NCBI GenBank assembly: GCA_040830545.1
Contig: JBFOMB010000198.1
Location: 1 to 16,428 of the forward strand
Source: HXMU1420-2 sp040830545
GTDB lineage: Bacteria > Pseudomonadota > Alphaproteobacteria > Rhodobacterales > Rhodobacteraceae
Direction of reading: 5' to 3'
DNA: 16,428 nucleotides
Under the pieces are notes generated by a model. The model saw only the letters and a program-made list of their open reading frames with translations, had not been told where the DNA came from and ran no database searches. Shown piece by piece: positions 1 through 6,702 of this stretch. How positions within the stretch are numbered: the stretch's first letter is position 1; every line of letters starts with the position of its first letter. The position numbers and the translations under genes are program-made.

Positions 1-382
1 CCACCCCCAGCAGCGATGCCCTCACCCCGAACAGATGGGCGCAGCCGGCAAGACCAATGACCGGCCCATGGGGGGCTCCTGCAGCGACCCGGGGCGAACA
101 CTTCCCGGCCCAGCGGCGAAGGGTGGTCAGGAACCGGGCCTCGGCCGGGCAATTGCGGCTGGGGGTCAGCAGGGTGCCGCACATGGCGTGGGCATCGCGC
201 ACGGGCTGGCCCACATGCACTCCCGCCTGCGCTGCCGCCGCGTTGATCGACACGACCACCTGCATGTTCTGCTGGTCATCGACCACGGCCAATGGCCCCA
301 GGTCACGCCCGCGATCCAGCCGCAACAGGCGTTCCGCCCCAAGTCGGGGAAACCAGAGAGAAAGGATGCGGCGGTTCGACAT
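1..382 (-). CDS. imuB: ImuB, Y-family polymerase-like SOS mutagenesis protein (N-terminal part, cut by the left edge)
   Basis: Only the first 127 codons are in the window. ImuB is the catalytically inactive Y-family polymerase homologue that works with ImuA and the polymerase DnaE2 in SOS-induced translesion synthesis, linking DnaE2 to the beta clamp. The visible protein begins MSNRRILSLWFPRLGAERLL and continues with GPLAVV at about residues 36-41, a GQPVRDAHAMC segment near 66-76, LRRWAGKCSP near 96-105 and GCAHLFG near 121-127. This is the usual ImuB N-terminal pattern. The ATG at 382 is the only sensible start, because an in-frame TAA lies five codons upstream. No clear Shine-Dalgarno sequence precedes it. 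An SOS box ends 8 bases before the start codon. Upstream on the same strand is iolG, so imuA is not in its usual place before imuB. A related Y-family polymerase is possible, but the N-terminus fits ImuB best. Confidence 0.85.
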   Translation of the reverse strand, partial: MSNRRILSLWFPRLGAERLLRLDRGRDLGPLAVVDDQQNMQVVVSINAAAAQAGVHVGQPVRDAHAMCGTLLTPSRNCPAEARFLTTLRRWAGKCSPRVAAGAPHGPVIGLAGCAHLFGVRASLLGV

Positions 383-390
383 AGCAGTTT

Positions 391-405
391 GTTCACTTTA
401 TGTTC
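391..405 (-). promoter_or_regulatory. LexA-binding SOS box upstream of imuB
   Basis: Read on the minus strand this is GAACATAAAGTGAAC, a perfect match to the alphaproteobacterial LexA consensus GAAC-N7-GAAC. It ends 8 bases before the imuB start codon, a position from which LexA would block transcription start or early elongation. The target fits, since imuB is a standard SOS regulon member in alphaproteobacteria. The box also sits inside an 8-bp inverted repeat, TCACTTTA at 393-400 and TAAAGTGA at 413-420. Confidence 0.85.
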
Positions 406-458
406 TCTTTCGTAAAGTGAGTCGGGCCTTGGGATCAAGCCATGTGCTGCGCGCTGGA

Positions 459-1460
459 TCAGGTGCCGGTCAGGTCTGTGGTGACGGGGAAAGGGCGACC
501 CTGTGCCAGCGACATGTTGGCGGCTTCGGCCAGTGCCAGGGCATTCACGCCGTCCTGCACGGTGGCTGGCACAGGTGCATCCGTCAGGCAGGCATCGACA
601 AAGGCGGACCATTCGATGCCATAGGCCCGCATGTAGCGTTCCAGGAAGAAATGCACCGGTTTGGCCGAGGTGACGCCAGCGGAGGTGGATTTGACCACTG
701 TGTTTTCAAGTTCGTTTTCCGCGCTCAGCAATCCGTCTGATCCCAGCACCTCGACCCGTTGATCATAGCCGTAAGGCGCGCGGCGGGAATTGCGGATGGT
801 GGCCATGCGCCCGTCGGCATAGGTCAGGACAACAACCGCGGTGTCGATGTCGCCAGCCGCCCCGATGGCAGGGTCCACCAGGCAGGCGCCATGGGCCATG
901 ACCGTATCCGGCATGCCGAACAGAAAGGCGCACATGTCGAAATCGTGGATCATCATGTCCCGGTACAGCCCGCCCGAGACCTTGATGTAGTCCACCGGTG
1001 GCGGGGCCGGGTCGAAAGATGTGATCGACAGCATTTCGCCCTTGCCGACCTCGCCTGCGTCCAGTGCTGCCTTGAGCGCGGCGAAGTTGGGGTCAAACCG
1101 CCGGTTGAACCCGACCATGAGCGGTTTGTCATATCCATCTGCAATCCGGCGGATGTCGCGGGCGCGGGACAGGGACAGGTCGATGGGTTTTTCGCAGAAA
1201 ATCGCCTTGCCCGCCTGAACGCCCGCTTCGATCAGGTCGGCATGGGTGTCTGTGGACGATGCGATAAGGATGGCATCAATCTGTGGGTCGTTCAGGATCG
1301 CATCAGGTGTGGAGACGGCGATGCCATGGTCGGCGGCCAACGCCTGTGCAGCGGCATCGACCACGTCCGTGACCGCCACCAGATCGCTGCGCGGGTCTGT
1401 GCGGATCGAGGCGGCGTGCACCTTGCCAATGCGGCCTGCGCCGAACAATGCGACTTTCAT
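459..1460 (-). CDS. iolG: Inositol 2-dehydrogenase (Gfo/Idh/MocA family)
   Basis: This enzyme oxidises myo-inositol to 2-keto-myo-inositol (scyllo-inosose) with NAD+, the first step of inositol catabolism in the cytoplasm. The 333-residue protein has an N-terminal Rossmann fold with GAGRIG at 7-12 and the catalytic FCEKP motif with Lys91. The C-terminal substrate domain carries GGLYRDMMIHDFD, whose Asp168 and His172 correspond to the Asp and His that complete the inositol dehydrogenase triad. Length is normal for the family. The ATG at 1460 has a GAGGGG ribosome site about 8 bases upstream. The gene is divergent from iolR and shares with it an intergenic region containing an IolR-type operator. 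The downstream gap to imuB is 76 bases. A related sugar dehydrogenase cannot be excluded on sequence alone, but the iolR-iolD-iolE neighbourhood settles the assignment. Confidence 0.93.
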   Translation of the reverse strand: MKVALFGAGRIGKVHAASIRTDPRSDLVAVTDVVDAAAQALAADHGIAVSTPDAILNDPQIDAILIASSTDTHADLIEAGVQAGKAIFCEKPIDLSLSRARDIRRIADGYDKPLMVGFNRRFDPNFAALKAALDAGEVGKGEMLSITSFDPAPPPVDYIKVSGGLYRDMMIHDFDMCAFLFGMPDTVMAHGACLVDPAIGAAGDIDTAVVVLTYADGRMATIRNSRRAPYGYDQRVEVLGSDGLLSAENELENTVVKSTSAGVTSAKPVHFFLERYMRAYGIEWSAFVDACLTDAPVPATVQDGVNALALAEAANMSLAQGRPFPVTTDLTGT

Positions 1461-1490
1461 GGTTTGACCCCTCTAACGGTGCCCGCAGGC

Positions 1491-1521
1491 TGCGATTTTG
1501 GAATATTTATTCCACATCGCA
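1491..1521. promoter_or_regulatory. IolR-type operator, nested dyad in the iolG/iolR divergent region
   Basis: The core GGAATATTTATTCC at 1500-1513 is a perfect inverted repeat and an exact match to GGAA-N6-TTCC, the motif described for IolR of Sinorhizobium meliloti. A second, outer inverted repeat flanks it: TGCGAT at 1491-1496 and ATCGCA at 1516-1521. The outer arms are spaced 3 and 2 bases from the core. A weak plus-strand promoter can be drawn through it, TTGGAA at 1498-1503, 17 bases, then AATGAT at 1521-1526. A repressor bound here would block iolR itself and probably iolG. Confidence 0.75.
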
Positions 1522-1560
1522 ATGATCTGTAATAGGAGTCCTGTCAAGACGGGAGCCCCC

Positions 1561-2391
1561 ATGGACAATGACACCGCTGTACCCAACCGGCCAGACACGG
1601 TTTCCGCGTTGCTCGGGCGTATGGATGCCAGCATTGACACACTACCCAAACGGCTGAAGCAATGCGCCAGCTTCACGCGCGGCCATCTGCATCTGATCGC
1701 GGTGTCGACGGTTTCGGATATGGCCGAGGCGTCAGGCGTTGCGCCGTCGGTCTATATCCGGTTTTGCCAGACGCTGGGGTTCACGGGCTATTCTGACATG
1801 CAGGCCCTGTTTCGCGCACAGTTTACAGAGTTCCGGCCAGACTATGGGAAACGACTGGCGCAACTGCCGCAGGCGAGCAGGAACGACACTGGAAAACTGC
1901 TGGCCGACTTTGCCGAGGCCGGGCACAAATCCTTGTTATACCTTTCAAATACAGTGACGACCGGGAAACTGGATCAGATCGCCCGTGACATGTCCAAGGC
2001 GCGTGTGATCCACCTGCTTGGGCTGCGTCGGGCGTTTTCCGTGACCAGCAATATGGCCTATCTGTTCGATCAGCTTGGCGTGCCCGCGCAATTGCATCCG
2101 GGGGCGGGAATGCTGAGCGCGGCAGAGACCATGTTTCCCGAAGACTGCGTATTTGCCGTCACCTTTGCCCCGTTTTCTGAGGAAACGGTGGGGCTGTCTC
2201 GCGACGCCGCGCAGAAGGGTGTGCCGGTTTATGGCCTGTCGGATTCCGAACGCTGCCCGGTGGCGGAATGGGCGCAGGGCATGTTGATCGCGCAGGAGGA
2301 TGAGGTTGCAGGATTTCGCGCGCCCACCGCAGCGATCACGCTGACCACCGCGCTGGCTGTGGCGGTCAAGGCGTTGCAGGGGCGCGGTTGA
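1561..2391 (+). CDS. iolR: IolR, RpiR/MurR-family transcriptional regulator of inositol catabolism
   Basis: RpiR-family regulators have an N-terminal helix-turn-helix and a C-terminal SIS sugar-phosphate-binding domain. Here the helix-turn-helix covers about residues 50-90, seen as VSTVSDMAEASGVAPSVYIR followed by FCQTLGFTGYSDMQ, and the SIS domain covers about 135-265 with HLLGLRRAFSV at its nucleotide-fold start. I chose the ATG at 1561 (276 residues) because GGGAG lies 6 bases upstream and the protein then has family length. An in-frame TTG at 1498 would add 21 residues but would put the operator inside the coding region. The gene is divergent from iolG and is followed by iolD. It is probably the repressor of all three iol genes and of itself, relieved by an inositol-derived phosphate as in other IolR proteins. 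The ligand is inference. Confidence 0.88.
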   Translation: MDNDTAVPNRPDTVSALLGRMDASIDTLPKRLKQCASFTRGHLHLIAVSTVSDMAEASGVAPSVYIRFCQTLGFTGYSDMQALFRAQFTEFRPDYGKRLAQLPQASRNDTGKLLADFAEAGHKSLLYLSNTVTTGKLDQIARDMSKARVIHLLGLRRAFSVTSNMAYLFDQLGVPAQLHPGAGMLSAAETMFPEDCVFAVTFAPFSEETVGLSRDAAQKGVPVYGLSDSERCPVAEWAQGMLIAQEDEVAGFRAPTAAITLTTALAVAVKALQGRG

Positions 2392-2416
2392 CTCCCCTAT
2401 GGATAGCTCGAATATT
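2388..2416 (+). promoter_or_regulatory. Candidate sigma-70 promoter of iolDE
   Basis: TTGACT at 2388-2393 is followed after 17 bases by AATATT at 2411-2416, which matches TATAAT at four positions. The -35 element overlaps the TGA stop of iolR (2389-2391). The IolR-type operator begins at the end of the -10 element, the geometry expected for repression. Confidence 0.45.
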
Positions 2417-2431
2417 GGATGAAACGTTCCA
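2416..2431 (+). promoter_or_regulatory. Second IolR-type operator, upstream of iolD
   Basis: TGGATGAAACGTTCCA contains GGAT-N6-TTCC (2417-2430), one mismatch from GGAA-N6-TTCC. The outermost four bases TGGA and TCCA are inverted repeats. It lies about 95 bases upstream of the iolD start codon and directly after the candidate -10 element. It probably gives IolR control over iolD-iolE. Confidence 0.6.
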
Positions 2432-2525
2432 TTTTCGGACGTACTGACCGCGAAACCGCCACACATTGAAACCAGCAGCGCAGCCTGATCCCCAATCCCC
2501 GCGCGACACTATCGGAGACCTCTGT

Positions 2526-4352
2526 ATGAGTTTGACACTTCGTCTCACCGCTTCGCAGGCCATGGTGAAATGGCTGTCCGTCCAGATGACAGAGGATGGC
2601 GACCGATTTATCGAAGGGGTCTGGGCCATTTTCGGTCATGGCAACGTTGCTGGATTGGGCGAGGCGCTGCATGGGATCGGGGATGCCTTGCCGACATGGC
2701 GGGGTCAAAATGAACAGACCATGGCGCACACCGCGATTGCCTATGCCAAGGCGAAGCAGCGCCGTCAGGCCATGGCGGTGACGTCCTCCATTGGTCCCGG
2801 CGCGACGAACATGGTCACGGCCGCCGCGTTGGCACATGTGAACCGTTTGCCCTTGCTGCTGATCCCCGGTGATGTCTTTGCCAATCGCGGTCCTGACCCG
2901 GTGCTGCAACAGGTCGAGGATTTCGATGACGGCACGGTCAGCGCGAACGACTGTTTTCGCCCGGTGTCCCGTTATTTCGACCGGATCACGCGGCCCGAAC
3001 AATTGCTGACGGCCCTGCCGCGCGCGTTGCAAACCATGACCGACCCAGCGAAATGCGGGCCAGTGACACTGTCCTTCTGTCAGGACGTTCAGGCCGAAGC
3101 GTTTGACTGGCCTGTTCGGTTCTTCGAACCCAGGGTCTGGCGTATCCGCCGCCCGGAACCGGATGCGGCGGAATTGGCCGAGGTGGCGGGTTTGCTGCAA
3201 TCCGCCGAGCGTCCCGTCATCGTGGCCGGGGGCGGTGTGCTGTATTCCGGGGCGGAACAAACGCTGTTGGAGTTTGCCAATCGTCACAACATCCCGCTGG
3301 CCGAAACGCAGGCGGGCAAGGGCGCGCTGGATTGGCAGGAACCCCTGAACCTTGGCGCACCGGGGGTGACGGGCAGCGATGCCGCCAATCAGGCCCTGGC
3401 TGAGGCTGATCTGGTGCTGGGTGTCGGCACACGGTTTCAGGATTTCACCACGGGGTCGTGGACAGTATTCGCCAACCCGGCTTGCAAATTGGTGTCCGTC
3501 AACGTGGCGGCCCATGACGCTATGAAACACGGGGCTGTTCCCTTGATGGCGGATGCCAAGGTTGCACTGGAAAAACTCAGCGCGGCTTTGGGGGATCGGG
3601 CGTGGCCGGATCGAGACTTGTCAGCCCGGTCCGCGTGGTATGAGGCGACTGATGCGGTCATGGCTGCACCCAATGCACCGGGCCTGCCGACGGATGCGCA
3701 GGTGATTGGCGCGGTGCAACGGCAGGCGTTGCCGAATGCCATTGCAATGTGCGCGGCTGGGACCATGCCCGGTGCGCTGCATACTCTATGGCGGGCCAGT
3801 CAGGGCGGGTATCACATGGAATACGGGTTCAGTTGCATGGGCTATGAAATCGCGGGTGCCATGGGGATCAAGCTCGCCCGGCCCGAGGCGGATGTCGTCT
3901 GTTTCACCGGCGACGGCAGTTACATGATGGCAAACTCGGAACTGGCCACAGCCGTCATGCGCGGGGTGCCCTTTGTTATCATCTTGACCGACAATCGCGG
4001 GTACGGCTGTATCAACCGTCTGCAAAATGCGACCGGCGGGGCAGAGTTCAACAACCTCTACACATCGGTCAATCTGGAAGAGCAGCCCAACATCGACTTT
4101 GTCGCGCATGCTGCCAGCATGGGCGCACATGCGGAGAAGGCGAGCGATATCGCCGATCTGGAGGCCCGGATCGTGGCTGCGCGGGCGCGGGATATTCCGT
4201 CCGTCATCGTCATTGAAACCGACCCCTATCCGGGGACCGGAGCGGGTGGCCATTGGTGGGACGTGGCGGTGCCCGAGGTGTCCGACCGCGAGGCGGTGCG
4301 CACGGCGCGGGCGGATTATGAAAGCCAAGTAGCCAAGCAGAGCGTTTCCTGA
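2526..4352 (+). CDS. iolD: 3D-(3,5/4)-trihydroxycyclohexane-1,2-dione hydrolase
   Basis: IolD is a thiamine-diphosphate enzyme that hydrolytically opens the diketone made by IolE to 5-deoxy-glucuronate. The 608-residue protein shows the three-domain layout of this superfamily. The N-terminal cofactor-activating Glu63 lies in NEQTMAHTA, followed by VTSSIGPGATNMVTAAALAH. A central domain spans about residues 200-340. The C-terminal diphosphate-binding motif starts GDGSYMMAN at about 462 and continues to LTDNRGYGCINRLQ. The phrase NRGYGCINRLQ is typical of IolD rather than of acetolactate synthase. I chose ATG 2526 because CGGAG precedes it by 8 bases. An in-frame TTG at 2466 would add 20 residues with no family resemblance. 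iolE follows after 10 bases, and its ribosome site overlaps the iolD stop, so the two are cotranscribed. Confidence 0.93.
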   Translation: MSLTLRLTASQAMVKWLSVQMTEDGDRFIEGVWAIFGHGNVAGLGEALHGIGDALPTWRGQNEQTMAHTAIAYAKAKQRRQAMAVTSSIGPGATNMVTAAALAHVNRLPLLLIPGDVFANRGPDPVLQQVEDFDDGTVSANDCFRPVSRYFDRITRPEQLLTALPRALQTMTDPAKCGPVTLSFCQDVQAEAFDWPVRFFEPRVWRIRRPEPDAAELAEVAGLLQSAERPVIVAGGGVLYSGAEQTLLEFANRHNIPLAETQAGKGALDWQEPLNLGAPGVTGSDAANQALAEADLVLGVGTRFQDFTTGSWTVFANPACKLVSVNVAAHDAMKHGAVPLMADAKVALEKLSAALGDRAWPDRDLSARSAWYEATDAVMAAPNAPGLPTDAQVIGAVQRQALPNAIAMCAAGTMPGALHTLWRASQGGYHMEYGFSCMGYEIAGAMGIKLARPEADVVCFTGDGSYMMANSELATAVMRGVPFVIILTDNRGYGCINRLQNATGGAEFNNLYTSVNLEEQPNIDFVAHAASMGAHAEKASDIADLEARIVAARARDIPSVIVIETDPYPGTGAGGHWWDVAVPEVSDREAVRTARADYESQVAKQSVS

Positions 4353-4362
4353 GGATACCCCC

Positions 4363-5262
4363 ATGACCATCAAAATCGGGATTTCCCCCATCGCTTGGCA
4401 GAATGACGATCTGCCGGACCTGACTGCGGCATACACGATGGAACAGGCGCTGCAGGAGTCCGCGCGGATCGGATACGCCGGGATGGAACGAGGCCAGCGC
4501 ATGCCGAAGGAAACCGAAGCGCTGCGCGCTTATCTGGACACGCATGGGCTGGCGCTGTGTGGCGGGTGGTGTTCGGGCAACCTGCTGGTCAACAGCGTGC
4601 AGGATGAACGCAAGGCGGTGCAGCAGCAGGTCGAACAGTTCGCGGCCTTGAGCTCACCCTGCATCGTCTACGCGGAATGTTCCAACACGGTGCAGGGTGA
4701 CATCGGGGTTCCGGTGAACGATCGGCCTCGGCTGGGTCGGAACGACATCGCGGCCTATGGTCAGAAGCTGGGTGAATTGGCCAAGTGGATGGCCGATGCC
4801 GGTCAGCCGCTGGCATATCACCACCACATGGGCAGCATCATCGAATCCCAGGAGGATGTGGATTGGCTGATGGAGTCCACACCGGACGAGGTGCACCTGC
4901 TGTTTGACACCGGGCATTTGCAATTCGGTGGCGGGGACGTGATGGCGACCCTGCGAAAATGGCGCGAGCGGGTGCTGCATGTGCATTTCAAGGACGTGCG
5001 CCCGGATGTGATCCGCGACGTGCGCGACAACAACCGCAGCTTTCTGGACGCAGTGATCGCGGGGGCCTTCACCGTGCCGGGCGATGGCGCAATTGATTTT
5101 CAGGCCGTGGCGGACGAGTTAAAGGCGATGGAGTATTCCGGCTGGATCGTGGTCGAGGCGGAACAGGACCCGGGCAAGGCCCCGCCGTTTGAGTATTCCA
5201 AGCGCGGGTATGAGCACATTGTCGAGGTCTGCCAACGCGCCGGTTTGACGATCGCACACTAG
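4363..5262 (+). CDS. iolE: myo-Inosose-2 dehydratase
   Basis: IolE removes water from scyllo-inosose to give the diketone that IolD opens. It is a metal-dependent TIM-barrel enzyme of the xylose-isomerase-like family. The 299-residue protein begins MTIKIGISPIAWQNDDLPDL, the usual IolE start. It carries GGWCSGNLL near 66, the YHHHMGSIIE segment near 151-160, LLFDTGHLQFGGGD near 180-193, LHVHFKDVR near 205-213 and VVEAEQDP near 263-270, which supply the expected His, Asp and Glu metal ligands. A GAGGA ribosome site sits on the iolD stop codon, 7 bases before this ATG. It is the last gene of the iolDE unit. iolB is not downstream, where it is found in many inositol clusters. Confidence 0.94.
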   Translation: MTIKIGISPIAWQNDDLPDLTAAYTMEQALQESARIGYAGMERGQRMPKETEALRAYLDTHGLALCGGWCSGNLLVNSVQDERKAVQQQVEQFAALSSPCIVYAECSNTVQGDIGVPVNDRPRLGRNDIAAYGQKLGELAKWMADAGQPLAYHHHMGSIIESQEDVDWLMESTPDEVHLLFDTGHLQFGGGDVMATLRKWRERVLHVHFKDVRPDVIRDVRDNNRSFLDAVIAGAFTVPGDGAIDFQAVADELKAMEYSGWIVVEAEQDPGKAPPFEYSKRGYEHIVEVCQRAGLTIAH

Positions 5263-5325
5263 ACAAGGTTGCGAACCCGCTTCAAAGCGGCTTGTTCAAG
5301 AGCCTTTGAAAGCGCCTTTCCCGTT
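5263..5325. terminator. Possible shared terminator between convergent iolE and petR
   Basis: This 63-base gap between convergent genes holds small hairpins: CCGCT-TCAA-AGCGG at 5277-5290 and GAAAG-CGC-CTTTC at 5308-5320. Neither is followed by a long T run on either strand, so efficient intrinsic termination is uncertain. Confidence 0.3.
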
Positions 5326-6027
5326 TCAGTCGGGCGCCAGCATGTATCCCGCACCACGTACCGTTTGCAGGTAACGGGGTTGTTTCGGGTTCGCCTCGAT
5401 CTTGCGGCGCAGGCGGGTGATCTGCACATCCACCGCGCGTTCCTGCGCCTGTCCCCGGTCGCGGCCCAGATCCTCGACCAGCTTGGCGCGGCTCACGGCC
5501 TCGCCAGGACAGGCTGAGAAGATTTTCATCAATTGGCTTTCCGTCGCGGTCAGGCGTACGATCTGGTCGCCTTGCCACATCTCCCCCCGCTCAATGTCAT
5601 AGCGGATGTCGCCCAGATGCAGGATTTTCGGTACGGTCTGTTCCACCGGCGTTTCCGGCATCCGGCGCAGGATCGAGTTGATGCGCAGAAGCAGTTCGCG
5701 CGGTTCAAACGGTTTGACCAGATAATCATCCGCCCCCGCCTCCAACCCGGAAATGCGGTTCTCCGGCTCACCCTTTGCCGTCAGCAACAGGATCGGCGTC
5801 TGATGGGTTTCGCGCAAGGTACGCGTCAGGCTGACGCCGTCTTCGCCTGGCATCATCACGTCCAGCACGATCAGGTCAAAATCCAGCCCCGACAGAATTC
5901 GCCGCGCGTGTTCCGCGTCCCGCGCCGCCGTTACCAGAAATCCGTTGCGGTTCAGGAACTTCTTCAACAGCTCGCGAATGCGCTCATCATCGTCAACAAT
6001 CAGCAGATGTGTGTCCAGCGCGGTCAT
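5326..6027 (-). CDS. petR: PetR, OmpR-family response regulator
   Basis: This 233-residue two-domain response regulator has a receiver domain (about 1-122) and an OmpR-type winged-helix DNA-binding domain (about 130-233). The receiver has acidic residues Asp12-Asp14, the phospho-acceptor Asp56 in VLDVMMPG, Thr83 and Lys105 in DDYLVKPF. The effector domain ends with RAVDVQITRLRRKIE and RTVRGAGYML, typical of OmpR recognition helix and wing. In Rhodobacter capsulatus, petR is required for respiratory and photosynthetic growth and is found as a petP-petR pair upstream of the cytochrome bc1 genes. The MarR-family gene directly upstream, overlapping by ATGA (6024-6027), makes the petPR assignment likely. 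No sensor kinase is adjacent. The name rests on protein type and pairing, and the targets in this organism are unknown. Confidence 0.82.
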   Translation of the reverse strand: MTALDTHLLIVDDDERIRELLKKFLNRNGFLVTAARDAEHARRILSGLDFDLIVLDVMMPGEDGVSLTRTLRETHQTPILLLTAKGEPENRISGLEAGADDYLVKPFEPRELLLRINSILRRMPETPVEQTVPKILHLGDIRYDIERGEMWQGDQIVRLTATESQLMKIFSACPGEAVSRAKLVEDLGRDRGQAQERAVDVQITRLRRKIEANPKQPRYLQTVRGAGYMLAPD

Positions 6028-6536
6028 GAGCCGATATCCTTCAATCGCAGATAGGCGCGTCGCATTTCGCTGTCCATCATCGCCTCCAACACTTGTCGGA
6101 ACCCGGCCACGGCCTCGGGTCCGGCGTCCTTGTACGCTGCACGCATCCGGGCGCGTTGTGCATCGCTCAACCGCGTTTCCAGCTGTGCGCCGTCCTCGGT
6201 CAGATACAGATGGCGTTCGCGTTTGTCCTGCTGACCCACGCGGCTTTCAACCAGCCCGTCTTCGATCAAACGTCGCAGAACCCGGTTAAGCGATTGTTTT
6301 GTCACACCCAGAATGTTCAGCAGGTTGTTCACCGTCGTTCCCGGCGCGCGGTTGATGAAGTGAATGGCGCGGTGATGTGCGCGGCCATAGTCCATGCCGG
6401 TCAGGATGCGGTCGGGATCGGCGGTAAAACCGCGATAGGCAAAGAACATGGCTTCAATCCCCTGACGCAACTGTTCGTCCGTCAGAAACAGAAGCGCCTC
6501 GCCGGTTTGGGTCCGCGTCGAGGGGCCGTCGATCAT
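6024..6536 (-). CDS. petP: PetP, MarR-family transcriptional regulator
   Basis: This is a 170-residue MarR-type winged-helix protein. The DNA-binding region covers about residues 50-110, with TTVNNLLNILGVTKQSLNRV as the helix-turn-helix, followed by RRLIEDGLVESRVGQQDKR, whose D-K-R is the conserved wing tip. Helices on either side would form the dimer interface. I chose ATG 6536 because AAGGAA lies 6 bases upstream and the protein then has family length. A 30-residue upstream extension to 6626 crosses this ribosome site and resembles nothing. Its stop overlaps the petR start in ATGA, so the two are translationally coupled. In R. capsulatus petP is the partner of petR. The gene is divergent from ilvE, and the 166-base gap must hold both promoters. 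Confidence 0.82.
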   Translation of the reverse strand: MIDGPSTRTQTGEALLFLTDEQLRQGIEAMFFAYRGFTADPDRILTGMDYGRAHHRAIHFINRAPGTTVNNLLNILGVTKQSLNRVLRRLIEDGLVESRVGQQDKRERHLYLTEDGAQLETRLSDAQRARMRAAYKDAGPEAVAGFRQVLEAMMDSEMRRAYLRLKDIGS

Positions 6537-6579
6537 GCACCGTTCCTTTTCACGTTTTCCTCCTTTTAAGTCAGTCTTG

Positions 6580-6608
6580 TTGACATTCCAAGTCCCAACC
6601 GGTATCGA
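6580..6608 (+). promoter_or_regulatory. Candidate sigma-70 promoter of ilvE
   Basis: TTGACA at 6580-6585 is a perfect -35 element. After 17 bases comes TATCGA (6603-6608), a weak -10 matching at three positions. It is 95 bases upstream of the ilvE start codon. The bases around the -35 element form a short interrupted dyad (GTCA, 7 bases, TGAC), which could be a PetP contact, but this is weak. Confidence 0.4.
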
Positions 6609-6702
6609 ATCGCGTCTTTGGCGCAATTTTATGTCCGATACGGACGTAAGTAGCGCAACATTTGTAAATCGCGGCGATGCGAAACCACGAAGGAGAGTTG
6701 AG

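Noticed and set aside
1498..1560. Upstream TTG start that would lengthen IolR by 21 residues
   Set aside because: The extension would cover the operator, has no ribosome site, and the ATG at 1561 has GGGAG at good spacing.
2397..3530. Minus-strand open frame of 377 codons opposite iolD
   Set aside because: Antisense shadow of a highly conserved gene; no domain, no ribosome site, low-quality composition.
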